From: Alteraurantiacibacter hainanensis
Lineage (GTDB): Bacteria > Pseudomonadota > Alphaproteobacteria > Sphingomonadales > Sphingomonadaceae
Assembly (NCBI RefSeq): GCF_036321025.1
Contig: NZ_JAZAPB010000001.1
Span: 992,001 to 1,056,000, forward strand
DNA length: 64,000 nucleotides
Direction of reading: 5' to 3'
The translations under genes and the position numbers were made by a program. This document shows positions 28,233-35,974 of this stretch, in pieces; position 1 is the stretch's first letter, and each line of letters starts with the position of its first letter. Under the pieces are notes generated by a model. It was not told the DNA's origin and did no database searches. It worked only from the letters and a program-made list of their open reading frames with translations.

Positions 28233-29156
28233 ATGGATTCGATCGCCACCATTTCGCTCGCCCGCCCGCTGCCGGAAATCGCAGACGAGCTGGGGCGAAG
28301 CTTCGCCGAGTACGGCTTTGCCATCGTGCGCGATCACACGATCCCGCAGGACCTGATCGACCGAGCCGAGACAATGGCGCGCGAATTCTTCGCCCTGCCC
28401 GCTGACGTGAAGCATGGCTATCATGTCGAGGGCGGCGGCGGTGCGCGCGGCTATACGCCGTTCGGGACGGAGATCGCCAATGATGCCGAGGTTCACGACC
28501 TCAAGGAATTCTGGCACATCGGCCGCAGCCTGCCCGCCGATCACCCGCTTTCCCGCTACATGCAGCCGAACATCTGGCCTGCCGAGGTGCCGGGCTTCCG
28601 CGACACCTTCGAACGCCTCTTTCATGCCTTCGAGGACACCGGATCGCTGATCCTGGGCGCGATCGCCCTCCACCGGGGCCTGGATGCCGACTGGTTCGAG
28701 GACAGCGTGAAGGATGGCAACTCGGTGATGCGGCTGCTGCATTACCCGCCCCTGCCCGCCGATGCGGCGCCGGGGGCGATCCGTGCGGCGGCGCATGGTG
28801 ACATCAACACCATCACCCTGCTGCTTGGCGCGGAGGAAGCGGGGCTGGAATTGCTGGACAGGCGGGGCAACTGGATACCCGTGTCGCCGCCGCCCGGCGC
28901 TCTGGCCGTGAACGTTGGCGACATGCTGGATCGCCTCACCAACGGCAGGCTCCGGTCCACCACTCACCGCGTGGTCAACCCCACTGGCGAGGCGGCCAGG
29001 CGCTCGCGCTATTCCATGCCGTTCTTCCTGCATTTCCGGCCCGACTTCCTGATCGAGCCGCTGGAGAGCTGCGTCGAGCCCGGAGAGGAACCGCAGCCCC
29101 CGATCCTTGCGCACGATTACCTGCTGCAAAGGCTGCGCGAGATCGGGCTGGCCTGA
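28233..29156 (+). CDS. 2-oxoglutarate/Fe(II) dioxygenase, isopenicillin N synthase family
   Basis: 307 aa. N-terminal DIOX_N-like region (EYGFAIVRDHTIPQDLIDRAE) and a C-terminal double-stranded beta-helix with iron ligands: His and Asp in AAHGDINTITLL, distal His in RLRSTTHRVVNP, and the 2OG/substrate Arg-x-Ser in RRSRYSMPFFLHF. It begins 11 bp after the NupC stop and is co-transcribed; many nupC-linked orthologues exist in alphaproteobacteria. Substrate unknown; a nucleoside or base derivative is a reasonable guess from context only. Confidence 0.85.
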   Translation: MDSIATISLARPLPEIADELGRSFAEYGFAIVRDHTIPQDLIDRAETMAREFFALPADVKHGYHVEGGGGARGYTPFGTEIANDAEVHDLKEFWHIGRSLPADHPLSRYMQPNIWPAEVPGFRDTFERLFHAFEDTGSLILGAIALHRGLDADWFEDSVKDGNSVMRLLHYPPLPADAAPGAIRAAAHGDINTITLLLGAEEAGLELLDRRGNWIPVSPPPGALAVNVGDMLDRLTNGRLRSTTHRVVNPTGEAARRSRYSMPFFLHFRPDFLIEPLESCVEPGEEPQPPILAHDYLLQRLREIGLA

Positions 29157-29167
29157 GCCACCCGAAA

Positions 29168-29195
29168 GCCGGGAAAGCAGCCCGGCCCCTTTCCG
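29168..29195 (+). terminator. Weak hairpin terminator after dioxygenase gene
   Basis: GCCGGG (29168-29173) pairs with CCCGGC (29181-29186) across a 7-nt loop, followed by CCCTTTCC. The stem is short and the T-run poor, so termination may be partial. Confidence 0.4.
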
Positions 29196-29389
29196 AATCC
29201 GCCCCATTCCTGTTGCAATGCAGCAACAGGCTGCATGCCGAATGCTGCAATGCACCAAATGTGTCCGCGACGGGTTCGCCAGCGGGCCGGATGACACGCG
29301 GGTGCAAAAAAACTGTTGGGATCGAAAGCTAGGGGGAACGCGGCAAGCCAGACGGCTCCGATTCACACCTTTCTTGGGACATTCCTGAC

Positions 29390-31936
29390 ATGAAACTCCG
29401 CTATCTCCTCGCGGCGAGCGGCATCAGCCTTGTTGCTGTCGCCCTGGCCAGCCCCGCAGCCGCCCAGTCGACGGGCTCCACCGATTTCGAAGAGAGCACG
29501 ATCATCGTCACCGGCGCGGTGAACCGCGATGTCGGCGGCGTACAGATCCCCGAAACACCCCGCGCAAAGCAGGTGCTGGACGAGGAAATCATCCGCCGCC
29601 AGCGTCCAGGCCAGTCACTCAACGACATCGTCAACCTCGTGCCCGGCGTCAGTTTCCAGAACAACGACCCCTGGGGTTCGTCCGGCGGCGGCTTCACGAT
29701 CCGCGGCTTCGGGGCGGACCGCGTCTCGCAAACGCTCGACGGCATTCCGCTGAACGACAGCGGCAACTACGCGCTCTACACCAACCAGCAGGTCGACACC
29801 GAGGTCCTGTCCTCGATCAACGTCAACCTCGGCACCACCGACGTCGACAGCCCGACTGCTTCTGCCGCCGGTGGCACGATCAACATCCGCACGCGTGAGC
29901 CTTCGGACTTCGCCGCCGTCACCGCGACGGCCACCTACGGCCAGGTGCTGGCCAGCAATTCCGAGAACACCGATTACTATCGCGGTTTCGCGATGATCGA
30001 CACCGGCGACATTACCGGCAACGGCCTAAAGATGTTCGGCGCGATCAGCTACACGAACTATGGCGTGCCCTACAATCCGTACGGCGAGATCGACAAGACG
30101 CAGGTCAACGCCCGCATCTGGCAGGACCTTGGCAGCAACGGCGACTTCATCTCGCTGACCGGCCACTTCAACGAGAACGTCAACAACTTCGCCGGCTCGG
30201 AAAGCTTGGGCGCACTCGTCGCGCTTTCGGACGGTGACGTTCAGGAAGCTCTGGAGGAAGAGACCGGCCTCTCCGTTGGCGAAGCACGCTTCGAACTCTA
30301 CCGTTTCAGCGGCGAATTCCCCTGCACCGTCCCCTCCAACGTCCTTCTCGGCGGCGGCGGCACGAACGGCGAATCCGAACGCTACGACGATCGCAACGGT
30401 TGCGGCGCGGCGTTCTATCGCCGCTACAACCCCTCGCGCACCGGCAACCTTCGCGCGAACTCGCTGTTCACCCTCACCGACCAGCTCACCTTCGCGCTCG
30501 ATGCGAGCTACCAGTACGTGAAGGCCAACGGCGGCGGTCCCGACGACCTGCGCGAGGCATTTTTCGTGCCGGACGGAACGACCTCGGAACTCACCGGGGC
30601 GTTCAACGGCGGTTATTACTTCGGGCGCGACCTCAACGGCGACGGCGACATGCTCGACCGCATCGCTGGCAACGACCCCAGCCAGACCCGCACCGACCGC
30701 TTCGGCGTGGTGGCCAACCTGATCTACGAGATCAACGCGGACCATAGCGTGCGCGCGGCCTATACGCTGGATCACGCCCGGCACCGCCAGACCGGCGAGA
30801 TCACCACCATGCTGGAGAACGGCGAACCCCTCGACGTCTACGCGATCGACAGCCCGCTGCTCGACGTCAACGGCATTGAGGTGAACAAGCGCGATCGCCT
30901 GTCCTACGCAATCCTGAACCAGCTCTCGGCGGAATATGCCGGCCACTTCGGCGACCTCAACGTGGTCGCCGGCCTGCGCCTGCCGTTCTTCACCCGCGAG
31001 CTGAACCAGTATTGCTACACCACGTCGGACAACGGCTTCGTCGATTGCCCGAACCCGGGTCAGGATCTAGCCGCATACGAAGCGGCCAATCCCGACTATG
31101 TGCCGCCGATCTCGCGCGAATACGACTATGACAAGCTGCTGCCCTCGGTCGGCTTCGTCTACGAGATCACCGACGCGGTATCGGCCTTCGGCAACTATAA
31201 CATGGGCATCTCGGTGCCGGGCACCGACCCGCTCTACGATTCGCTCTACATTCCCGAAGACCAGCGTGCCCGCCCGGTTCCGGAAACCACCGACAGCTTC
31301 GATGCGGGCTTTCGCTACACCAGCGGCCGCATGCAGGCGCAGATCGCCGGCTGGTACACCCGTTATTCGAACCGCCTTGCTTCGGCCTTCGACCCGACGG
31401 CGCGCAACGGCGAAGGGGCCGTGGTGTTCCGCAATCTGGGCCGCGTCGACAAGTACGGTCTCGACGCCTCGGTATCCTACGCGCCTACCGACGACACGCT
31501 GCTGTACGTCTTCGGCTCGCTGAACGAATCCGAGATCAAGGACGACGTCCAGACAGGCGTGAACGATGCCGGCAATCCCGTCTTCCTGCCGACCGGTGGG
31601 AACGAGGAATCGGGCACGCCGAGCTACAGCTTCGGCGGCCGCGCCCAGGCGTTCATCGGCGACCTGGAAGTGGGCCTGCAGGCCAAGCACACCGGCCCAC
31701 GCTGGATCAACGACCTCAACACCGACAAGGCACCCTCGTACACGCTGGTCGACATCGACCTGCGCTACAACATCGCCGAGTTCGGCAACGGCACCACCGC
31801 CGCATTGCAGCTCAACGTCACCAACATCTTCGATGAATACTACATCGGCTTCTTCGGCGGCTCGCTGGACGGCTTCGGCTTCGCCCAGATCGGCGCTCCG
31901 CGAGCGGCCAGCGTTTCACTGATCCTGGGCTACTAG
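29390..31936 (+). CDS. TonB-dependent outer-membrane receptor (large)
   Basis: 848 aa. Signal peptide MKLRYLLAASGISLVAVALA to AAQ. Plug: GQSLNDIVNLVPGVSFQNNDP, GGGFTIRGFGADRVSQTLDGIPLND and AAGGTINIRTR. The barrel has a C-terminal VTNIFDEYYIGFF, then terminal VSLILGY. It is longer than the first receptor in the window. Substrate is unknown; no peptidase or transporter genes are adjacent that would identify one. The start has a poor ribosome-binding site (ACATTCCTGAC). Very strong terminator downstream. Confidence 0.92.
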   Translation: MKLRYLLAASGISLVAVALASPAAAQSTGSTDFEESTIIVTGAVNRDVGGVQIPETPRAKQVLDEEIIRRQRPGQSLNDIVNLVPGVSFQNNDPWGSSGGGFTIRGFGADRVSQTLDGIPLNDSGNYALYTNQQVDTEVLSSINVNLGTTDVDSPTASAAGGTINIRTREPSDFAAVTATATYGQVLASNSENTDYYRGFAMIDTGDITGNGLKMFGAISYTNYGVPYNPYGEIDKTQVNARIWQDLGSNGDFISLTGHFNENVNNFAGSESLGALVALSDGDVQEALEEETGLSVGEARFELYRFSGEFPCTVPSNVLLGGGGTNGESERYDDRNGCGAAFYRRYNPSRTGNLRANSLFTLTDQLTFALDASYQYVKANGGGPDDLREAFFVPDGTTSELTGAFNGGYYFGRDLNGDGDMLDRIAGNDPSQTRTDRFGVVANLIYEINADHSVRAAYTLDHARHRQTGEITTMLENGEPLDVYAIDSPLLDVNGIEVNKRDRLSYAILNQLSAEYAGHFGDLNVVAGLRLPFFTRELNQYCYTTSDNGFVDCPNPGQDLAAYEAANPDYVPPISREYDYDKLLPSVGFVYEITDAVSAFGNYNMGISVPGTDPLYDSLYIPEDQRARPVPETTDSFDAGFRYTSGRMQAQIAGWYTRYSNRLASAFDPTARNGEGAVVFRNLGRVDKYGLDASVSYAPTDDTLLYVFGSLNESEIKDDVQTGVNDAGNPVFLPTGGNEESGTPSYSFGGRAQAFIGDLEVGLQAKHTGPRWINDLNTDKAPSYTLVDIDLRYNIAEFGNGTTAALQLNVTNIFDEYYIGFFGGSLDGFGFAQIGAPRAASVSLILGY

Positions 31937-31957
31937 AGGGAGAAACCTGGGGCCCTG

Positions 31958-31997
31958 GGCGGCGGCACCCTAACGGGTTGCCGCCGCCAACTTTTTG
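31958..31997 (+). terminator. Strong intrinsic terminator after TonB receptor
   Basis: GGCGGCGGCA (31958-31967) pairs with TGCCGCCGCC (31979-31988); the CCC at 31968-31970 and GGG at 31975-31977 extend the stem. AACTTTTT follows. It marks the end of the native chromosome just before the integrated element. Confidence 0.9.
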
Positions 31998-32081
31998 GCG
32001 CCTCGACGTTTGTTGCACGGGGAAGCGAAGACTGCATCGCGCAAGGCGGGATTTGGGCGAGAAGGTCGGAATTTGCTGAAA

Positions 32082-32098
32082 TGGTGCCAGAAGAGGAC
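32082..32098. repeat. Candidate attR: copy of tRNA-Leu 3' end
   Basis: TGGTGCCAGAAGAGGAC is the 3'-end sequence of the tRNA-Leu gene at 37906-37923 (TGGTGCCCAGAAGAGGAC) with one C missing. It is in the same orientation as that sequence on the + strand. Its position, beside the TonB receptor terminator and before base composition drops, fits the distal end of an element integrated by the tyrosine integrase next to the tRNA. Confidence 0.7.
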
Positions 32099-32225
32099 CC
32101 ACACCCTGAAGTTCAAAACAAACGGATTTCCGCCGTTTCTCGTAAGCTTCACTTTGGCGTATGTGCTCTGCATTTGCACCTTCTTCAAGTGCGGAAAGCA
32201 GGAGCAGCAGCCAACTAAGGGTGAC

Positions 32226-33980
32226 TTACAGGAATGACGACTGCTTGCTGGCGCCAGCGGCCTTTTTGTAAATCACGGTTGGATCGACATAGGGCAACCT
32301 GGGCCTTTCGCCTTCCAGAATTTCCTCAACTGTCAGGATTTGAAGAGCGTCATATTTTACGCCGTGGACCTCGATTTTACCGGCCTTGCGAGCGAATTCT
32401 TTCATCTTCGCAGTTGGCTTGTTCAGGCACACGAATACCCCAAATCCCATGCTTTTGTTATCGTCGCGGGTAACACCGTGAAGATCGCGAAGGTCTGAAA
32501 GCTGAGACTTGCCGGATTTTACCGAGACCACAGCCCACTTCGCTGCTTTTTTGTAGCCATTCGGTTTGAACGGTATGCGACCATCTACGCCTCCGTCAGC
32601 GCCTTTTTTCTCATTCGGCTTGCCGTCGACCGTAGTTACTGCCCATATCTCAAAGGCCTTCCGATCTCGCAGGGCGAGCAATTCAGCTCCTTTGATATCT
32701 TGTGGTAGCCCATTGACTTCGTAGTCCTTTCCAATGCCTTCTTGAAGGTCTGGAAACGAGCCTCCCAACCTTGTTCGTTTGATCAATTGAATAGCAAACG
32801 ACGAAATGTCGATTCCTACCCATTGGCGCCCCAGACGCTCGGCGGCTTCGATTGTGGTGCCGCAACCACAGAAAGGGTCGAAAACCACGTCATTGGGATT
32901 TGAGCTTGCCTCGATAATTCGCGTCAGCAGGGAGAGGGGCTTCTGAGTTGGATATCCCAACCGTTCAGCTGCGCGAGTGGAAAGCCACCTAACATCTTCG
33001 TCTATTCCATCGGTAGTGCCGAACACCGTGCCAGATGTGTAAGGCTGGAATGCCCAAATATCAGAAGCAGCGACGCCTCTAGTGGGGTCAACTTCCATAT
33101 TGGGCAACGGCCAAGCTTCGCCGGGAGTGATGGTGATCAACCCCTCTTTGTAAAGTAGCTCCAATTTCTCGGGGGTCGACAGATCTGAGATGTCAGGCTT
33201 TTCAGCGAACCCTTCCCAGATAGATTTGGGAATTGCCCAATGGCGACCCTTTGCTGTCGGATTGAAGCCCCGCCAACTATCACCGGATGAGCCGGTCCGC
33301 GTGCCGCTTCCCGTCAGCACATTGCCGTAGTAGTCGGTGCGATACTTTCCGTCTGCACCACGAACCAAGTGTTCCTTCACGTGACCAAGCATGTATGGCC
33401 GTCGAGGTGGGTTCCAAACGAATTCATCAGACTTTGTGTAGTAAAAAATTATGTCGTGTATGGGAGCCCATCTCTTGGCCTTCCCATGGCTCCCCGTGCG
33501 TCTCCAAACGATTTCGCTGCGGAAGCGGCTGGGTCCAAATATCGCGTCGAGGACCAATTTGAGATAGTGGGACGCGGTGGGATCGCAATGAAGATAGAGC
33601 GATCCTGTTGCCTTCATGATCCGGTGAATTTCGATCAGGCGAGCAGCCATGTTCACCAAATATGCCATCATTGGAGAACGACCCAAGCTTTCCCTGAGCG
33701 CATCTACCAGAGTGACAAGCCTTACCGCGCCGCGTTCACGAACGCGCTCTAGCGCCTCGTCCGCCGCCTCATCCCATATCCAAGTATCTTTAAAGGCGGT
33801 CCACTGGGCCTCATCAACATCGAGCTCTTCATTCTCAAAGAAGACGTTGTAATCTTCATCCGACTTGAAGGGCGGATCAAGATAAACAAGGCCGACTAAC
33901 CCATCGGGCAGCCGCCCCATCACCTCAAGGTTATCGCCGAAATATAGTCGCCGGAGCGGTTTGGTCGCCTCAGAGCTCAC
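32226..33980 (-). CDS. Beta-class DNA methyltransferase with C-terminal PD-(D/E)XK nuclease-like domain
   Basis: About 584 aa. Methyltransferase motif IV DPPF (35-38) precedes motif I FDPFCGCGTT (367-376), the beta-class order of N6-adenine/N4-cytosine methyltransferases; YPTQKPLSLL is also present. After about residue 430 comes EIWAVTT, GADGGVDGRI (460-469) and WAVVSVKSGK (482-491), then a FGVFVCLNKP strand, resembling an Mrr-like PD-(D/E)XK nuclease core. This would be a restriction-modification fusion. GTG at 33980 is chosen for AAGGGA 7 nt upstream; ATGs at 34025 and 34040 are alternatives. Recognition sequence unknown. Confidence 0.75.
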   Translation of the reverse strand: MSSEATKPLRRLYFGDNLEVMGRLPDGLVGLVYLDPPFKSDEDYNVFFENEELDVDEAQWTAFKDTWIWDEAADEALERVRERGAVRLVTLVDALRESLGRSPMMAYLVNMAARLIEIHRIMKATGSLYLHCDPTASHYLKLVLDAIFGPSRFRSEIVWRRTGSHGKAKRWAPIHDIIFYYTKSDEFVWNPPRRPYMLGHVKEHLVRGADGKYRTDYYGNVLTGSGTRTGSSGDSWRGFNPTAKGRHWAIPKSIWEGFAEKPDISDLSTPEKLELLYKEGLITITPGEAWPLPNMEVDPTRGVAASDIWAFQPYTSGTVFGTTDGIDEDVRWLSTRAAERLGYPTQKPLSLLTRIIEASSNPNDVVFDPFCGCGTTIEAAERLGRQWVGIDISSFAIQLIKRTRLGGSFPDLQEGIGKDYEVNGLPQDIKGAELLALRDRKAFEIWAVTTVDGKPNEKKGADGGVDGRIPFKPNGYKKAAKWAVVSVKSGKSQLSDLRDLHGVTRDDNKSMGFGVFVCLNKPTAKMKEFARKAGKIEVHGVKYDALQILTVEEILEGERPRLPYVDPTVIYKKAAGASKQSSFL

Positions 33981-34137
33981 CTGCAATCCCTTCAAACATC
34001 TCGAAACAACCACACCACGTCGCATCGCCGAGAACAACAACAGAGCGTTGGCTTTACCGGAATTTTTGAGGTCAGCTCATAGCGCCGCTCATGGGACCTT
34101 ATGCGCCGAGATATGGGACCCTATTCCAAAAGCGAGC

Positions 34138-34244
34138 GTCAACGGTTCCATTTTTTGGACCCCCGACAATCCCGCGCCCGCCGTGGTCCAAAGCGGTTGC
34201 GGGAATGAGGTTTTTCTGTATGATTTCTGACAACGTCCGTTGAC
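34138..34244. promoter_or_regulatory. Dyad-rich divergent intergenic region in the element
   Basis: Between the divergent methyltransferase and recombinase genes are paired inverted repeats: GTCAACGG (34138-34145) with CCGTTGAC (34237-34244), and nested inside them TTTGGACC (34154-34161) with GGTCCAAA (34185-34192). Direct ATGGGACC copies lie just upstream, near 34091 and 34113. This could be an operator set or a resolution site for the adjacent serine recombinase. No experimental family match is claimed. Confidence 0.45.
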
Positions 34245-34258
34245 TGAAAGCATACACA

Positions 34259-34927
34259 ATGACCACATTCGTCGCCTACGCCCGTGTATCGACAGCAAAG
34301 CAAGGCCGCTCAGGATTGGGGCTGGATGCTCAAGAGCAGGCAATTAGAGCCTTCGTCGGGCCAGGGGATAACCTTCTCGCACCAACATACGTCGAAGTGG
34401 AGAGCGGCAAGCGTAACAATAGGCCGGAGCTCGCGAAGGCGCTCGCCCACGCAAAACTTACTGGGGCCACACTCTTGGTAGCCAAACTCGACCGGCTCGC
34501 GAGGAACGTTCGGTTTCTCCACACTGTTTTGGAGAGCGGCGTAGAGGTGGCGTTCTGCGACTTGCCGCAGGTTAAAGGGGCGATGGGTCGCTTTATCATC
34601 AACCAGATGGCTGGAGTGGCCGAGCTCGAGGCTGGACTGATCTCAGAACGGACGAAGGCTGCCCTCAGTGCGGCAAAGGCGCGAGGCGTCCAGCTTGGGG
34701 GCTATCGCGGAGGTCGCAAAGTCGACCCAGCTCATGGCCTCGCTGAGCGCCAGCGCAGAGCTGCAGAGTTCGTCGAACGCGTTTCGCCCGCTATCACAGA
34801 GGCTAGGCAAGAGGGGGCGAAAAGCCTGCGGGAAATCGCCTCCTATCTGACAGAGCAAGGTGTTAAGACCCGCCGCGGAGGGCCTTGGGATGCGGCGAAG
34901 GTCCGTCAGGTCATACTAGCGACCTAA
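34259..34927 (+). CDS. Serine recombinase (resolvase/invertase family)
   Basis: 222 aa. N-terminal catalytic domain with VAYARVSTAKQ (nucleophile Ser11), LDAQEQAIRAF, LLVAKLDRLARNVRFLHTVL and MAGVAELEAGLISERTKAAL with the conserved arginine helix. A short C-terminal region (SLREIASYLTEQGVKTRRGGPW) looks like a DNA-binding HTH. Such enzymes resolve or invert DNA between short sites. It is the first of two plus-strand genes inside the element; dyads just upstream may be its site. It may be cargo or a multimer-resolution system of the element. Confidence 0.88.
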   Translation: MTTFVAYARVSTAKQGRSGLGLDAQEQAIRAFVGPGDNLLAPTYVEVESGKRNNRPELAKALAHAKLTGATLLVAKLDRLARNVRFLHTVLESGVEVAFCDLPQVKGAMGRFIINQMAGVAELEAGLISERTKAALSAAKARGVQLGGYRGGRKVDPAHGLAERQRRAAEFVERVSPAITEARQEGAKSLREIASYLTEQGVKTRRGGPWDAAKVRQVILAT

Positions 34928-35107
34928 CTGGTTGTTCTCCAAAGCTTCTGGCTCTTGCGGAAACTTGGCCCAAAGCGTATCAGCGCGTGTGCCTATGCAC
35001 ACTGCATAGGTCTTTTTCATAGACTGGACCTGACCTTGAATGGTGTCGACGCCCCCAATCGGATGGCGTGGAAGCATGAAGCTGACACGCTTGTCACACT
35101 TGATCGC

Positions 35108-35887
35108 ATGACGACCGAACTACTCGAAGCCGAGCCGTCCGAACTCCAGCTCGACGAGATCAACCAAGCCCCGGCTGTCTTTCAGGTTCGTTATGACAGC
35201 TTGGCCTTTTCTCCCGGGCAGAGCGCCAAACACGTCGAGAACCTATCGAAGGCAATACGGAGTGATGGAGCTCTCGACCCAGTCAGCGTCGCAGCTTTTG
35301 GCAATAAGTGGTATCTCCTTGATGGCCACCATCGTATCGAAGCCTACCAGCGGACCGGCTGGCACGCCGCTATTCCGGTGAGGCCGTTCACCTCTCCTGA
35401 GAGAGGGCTTCCCCGCGTCCTTTGGGCTCAAAGTTTAAGCCTCGCGGAAAACAAGAAAGACCGGCTCAACATTAGTGGAGCCGACCGGCAAGATGCCGCT
35501 TGGAGGGCCGTGCTCCAAGACTTCGGCTCAATCAGCGAAATTGCCAGCATGGGCGGTGTGTCGCGGAGACAAGTTTCTAACATGCGGCAAGCAAAAACTG
35601 CGCTGCTGGAGGCCGGTCATAAGTTACCACGCTTGATGAGCTGGGGCTGGCGACAGGCCATGTTCGAGAGAAGAAGGCTAGACGACGACGGCCCGTCTAA
35701 TTTTGACTTTCAGGAAAAGCTGAGGCGCGATCTGGCCAAACGCGTTAAGGCCGCGTTGGACCTTCGCCCACCGGCTGCAACTCTGCTCGAAATGCTCGAG
35801 GCCATGAGACCCGGGATTTCGCTCGAGCTAGAGACCGTAATACATGCAGCCAAGAAGGAGAGCCGAAATAGCGAGCCGAAAATCTAG
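35108..35887 (+). CDS. ParB/Srx-fold nuclease-domain protein
   Basis: About 259 aa. The segment VRYDSLAFSPGQSAKHVENLSKAIRSDGALDPV followed by WYLLDGHHRIEAYQRTGW is the ParB N-terminal (Spo0J-like) fold, here with GHHR in place of GERR. A middle region with ISEIASMGGVSRRQVSNM looks like the ParB helix-turn-helix. No ParA is next to it. It may be a DNA-binding or nuclease-like element protein. The ATG at 35108 is taken because homology starts soon after; ATG at 35063 is an alternative and neither has a clear ribosome-binding site. Confidence 0.7.
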   Translation: MTTELLEAEPSELQLDEINQAPAVFQVRYDSLAFSPGQSAKHVENLSKAIRSDGALDPVSVAAFGNKWYLLDGHHRIEAYQRTGWHAAIPVRPFTSPERGLPRVLWAQSLSLAENKKDRLNISGADRQDAAWRAVLQDFGSISEIASMGGVSRRQVSNMRQAKTALLEAGHKLPRLMSWGWRQAMFERRRLDDDGPSNFDFQEKLRRDLAKRVKAALDLRPPAATLLEMLEAMRPGISLELETVIHAAKKESRNSEPKI

Positions 35888-35974
35888 TTCCTGTTTGGCG
35901 TAAAAGGACAAGCCCAGAGCGAGGGAGAATAACCTAGACGATTGGCTGGATAGGCAGCTTCCCATCATCCTTCT

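Noticed and set aside
27477..29366. Minus-strand 629-aa frame over NupC and dioxygenase genes
   Set aside because: Ser/Pro/Arg-rich shadow; both plus genes have full domain motifs.
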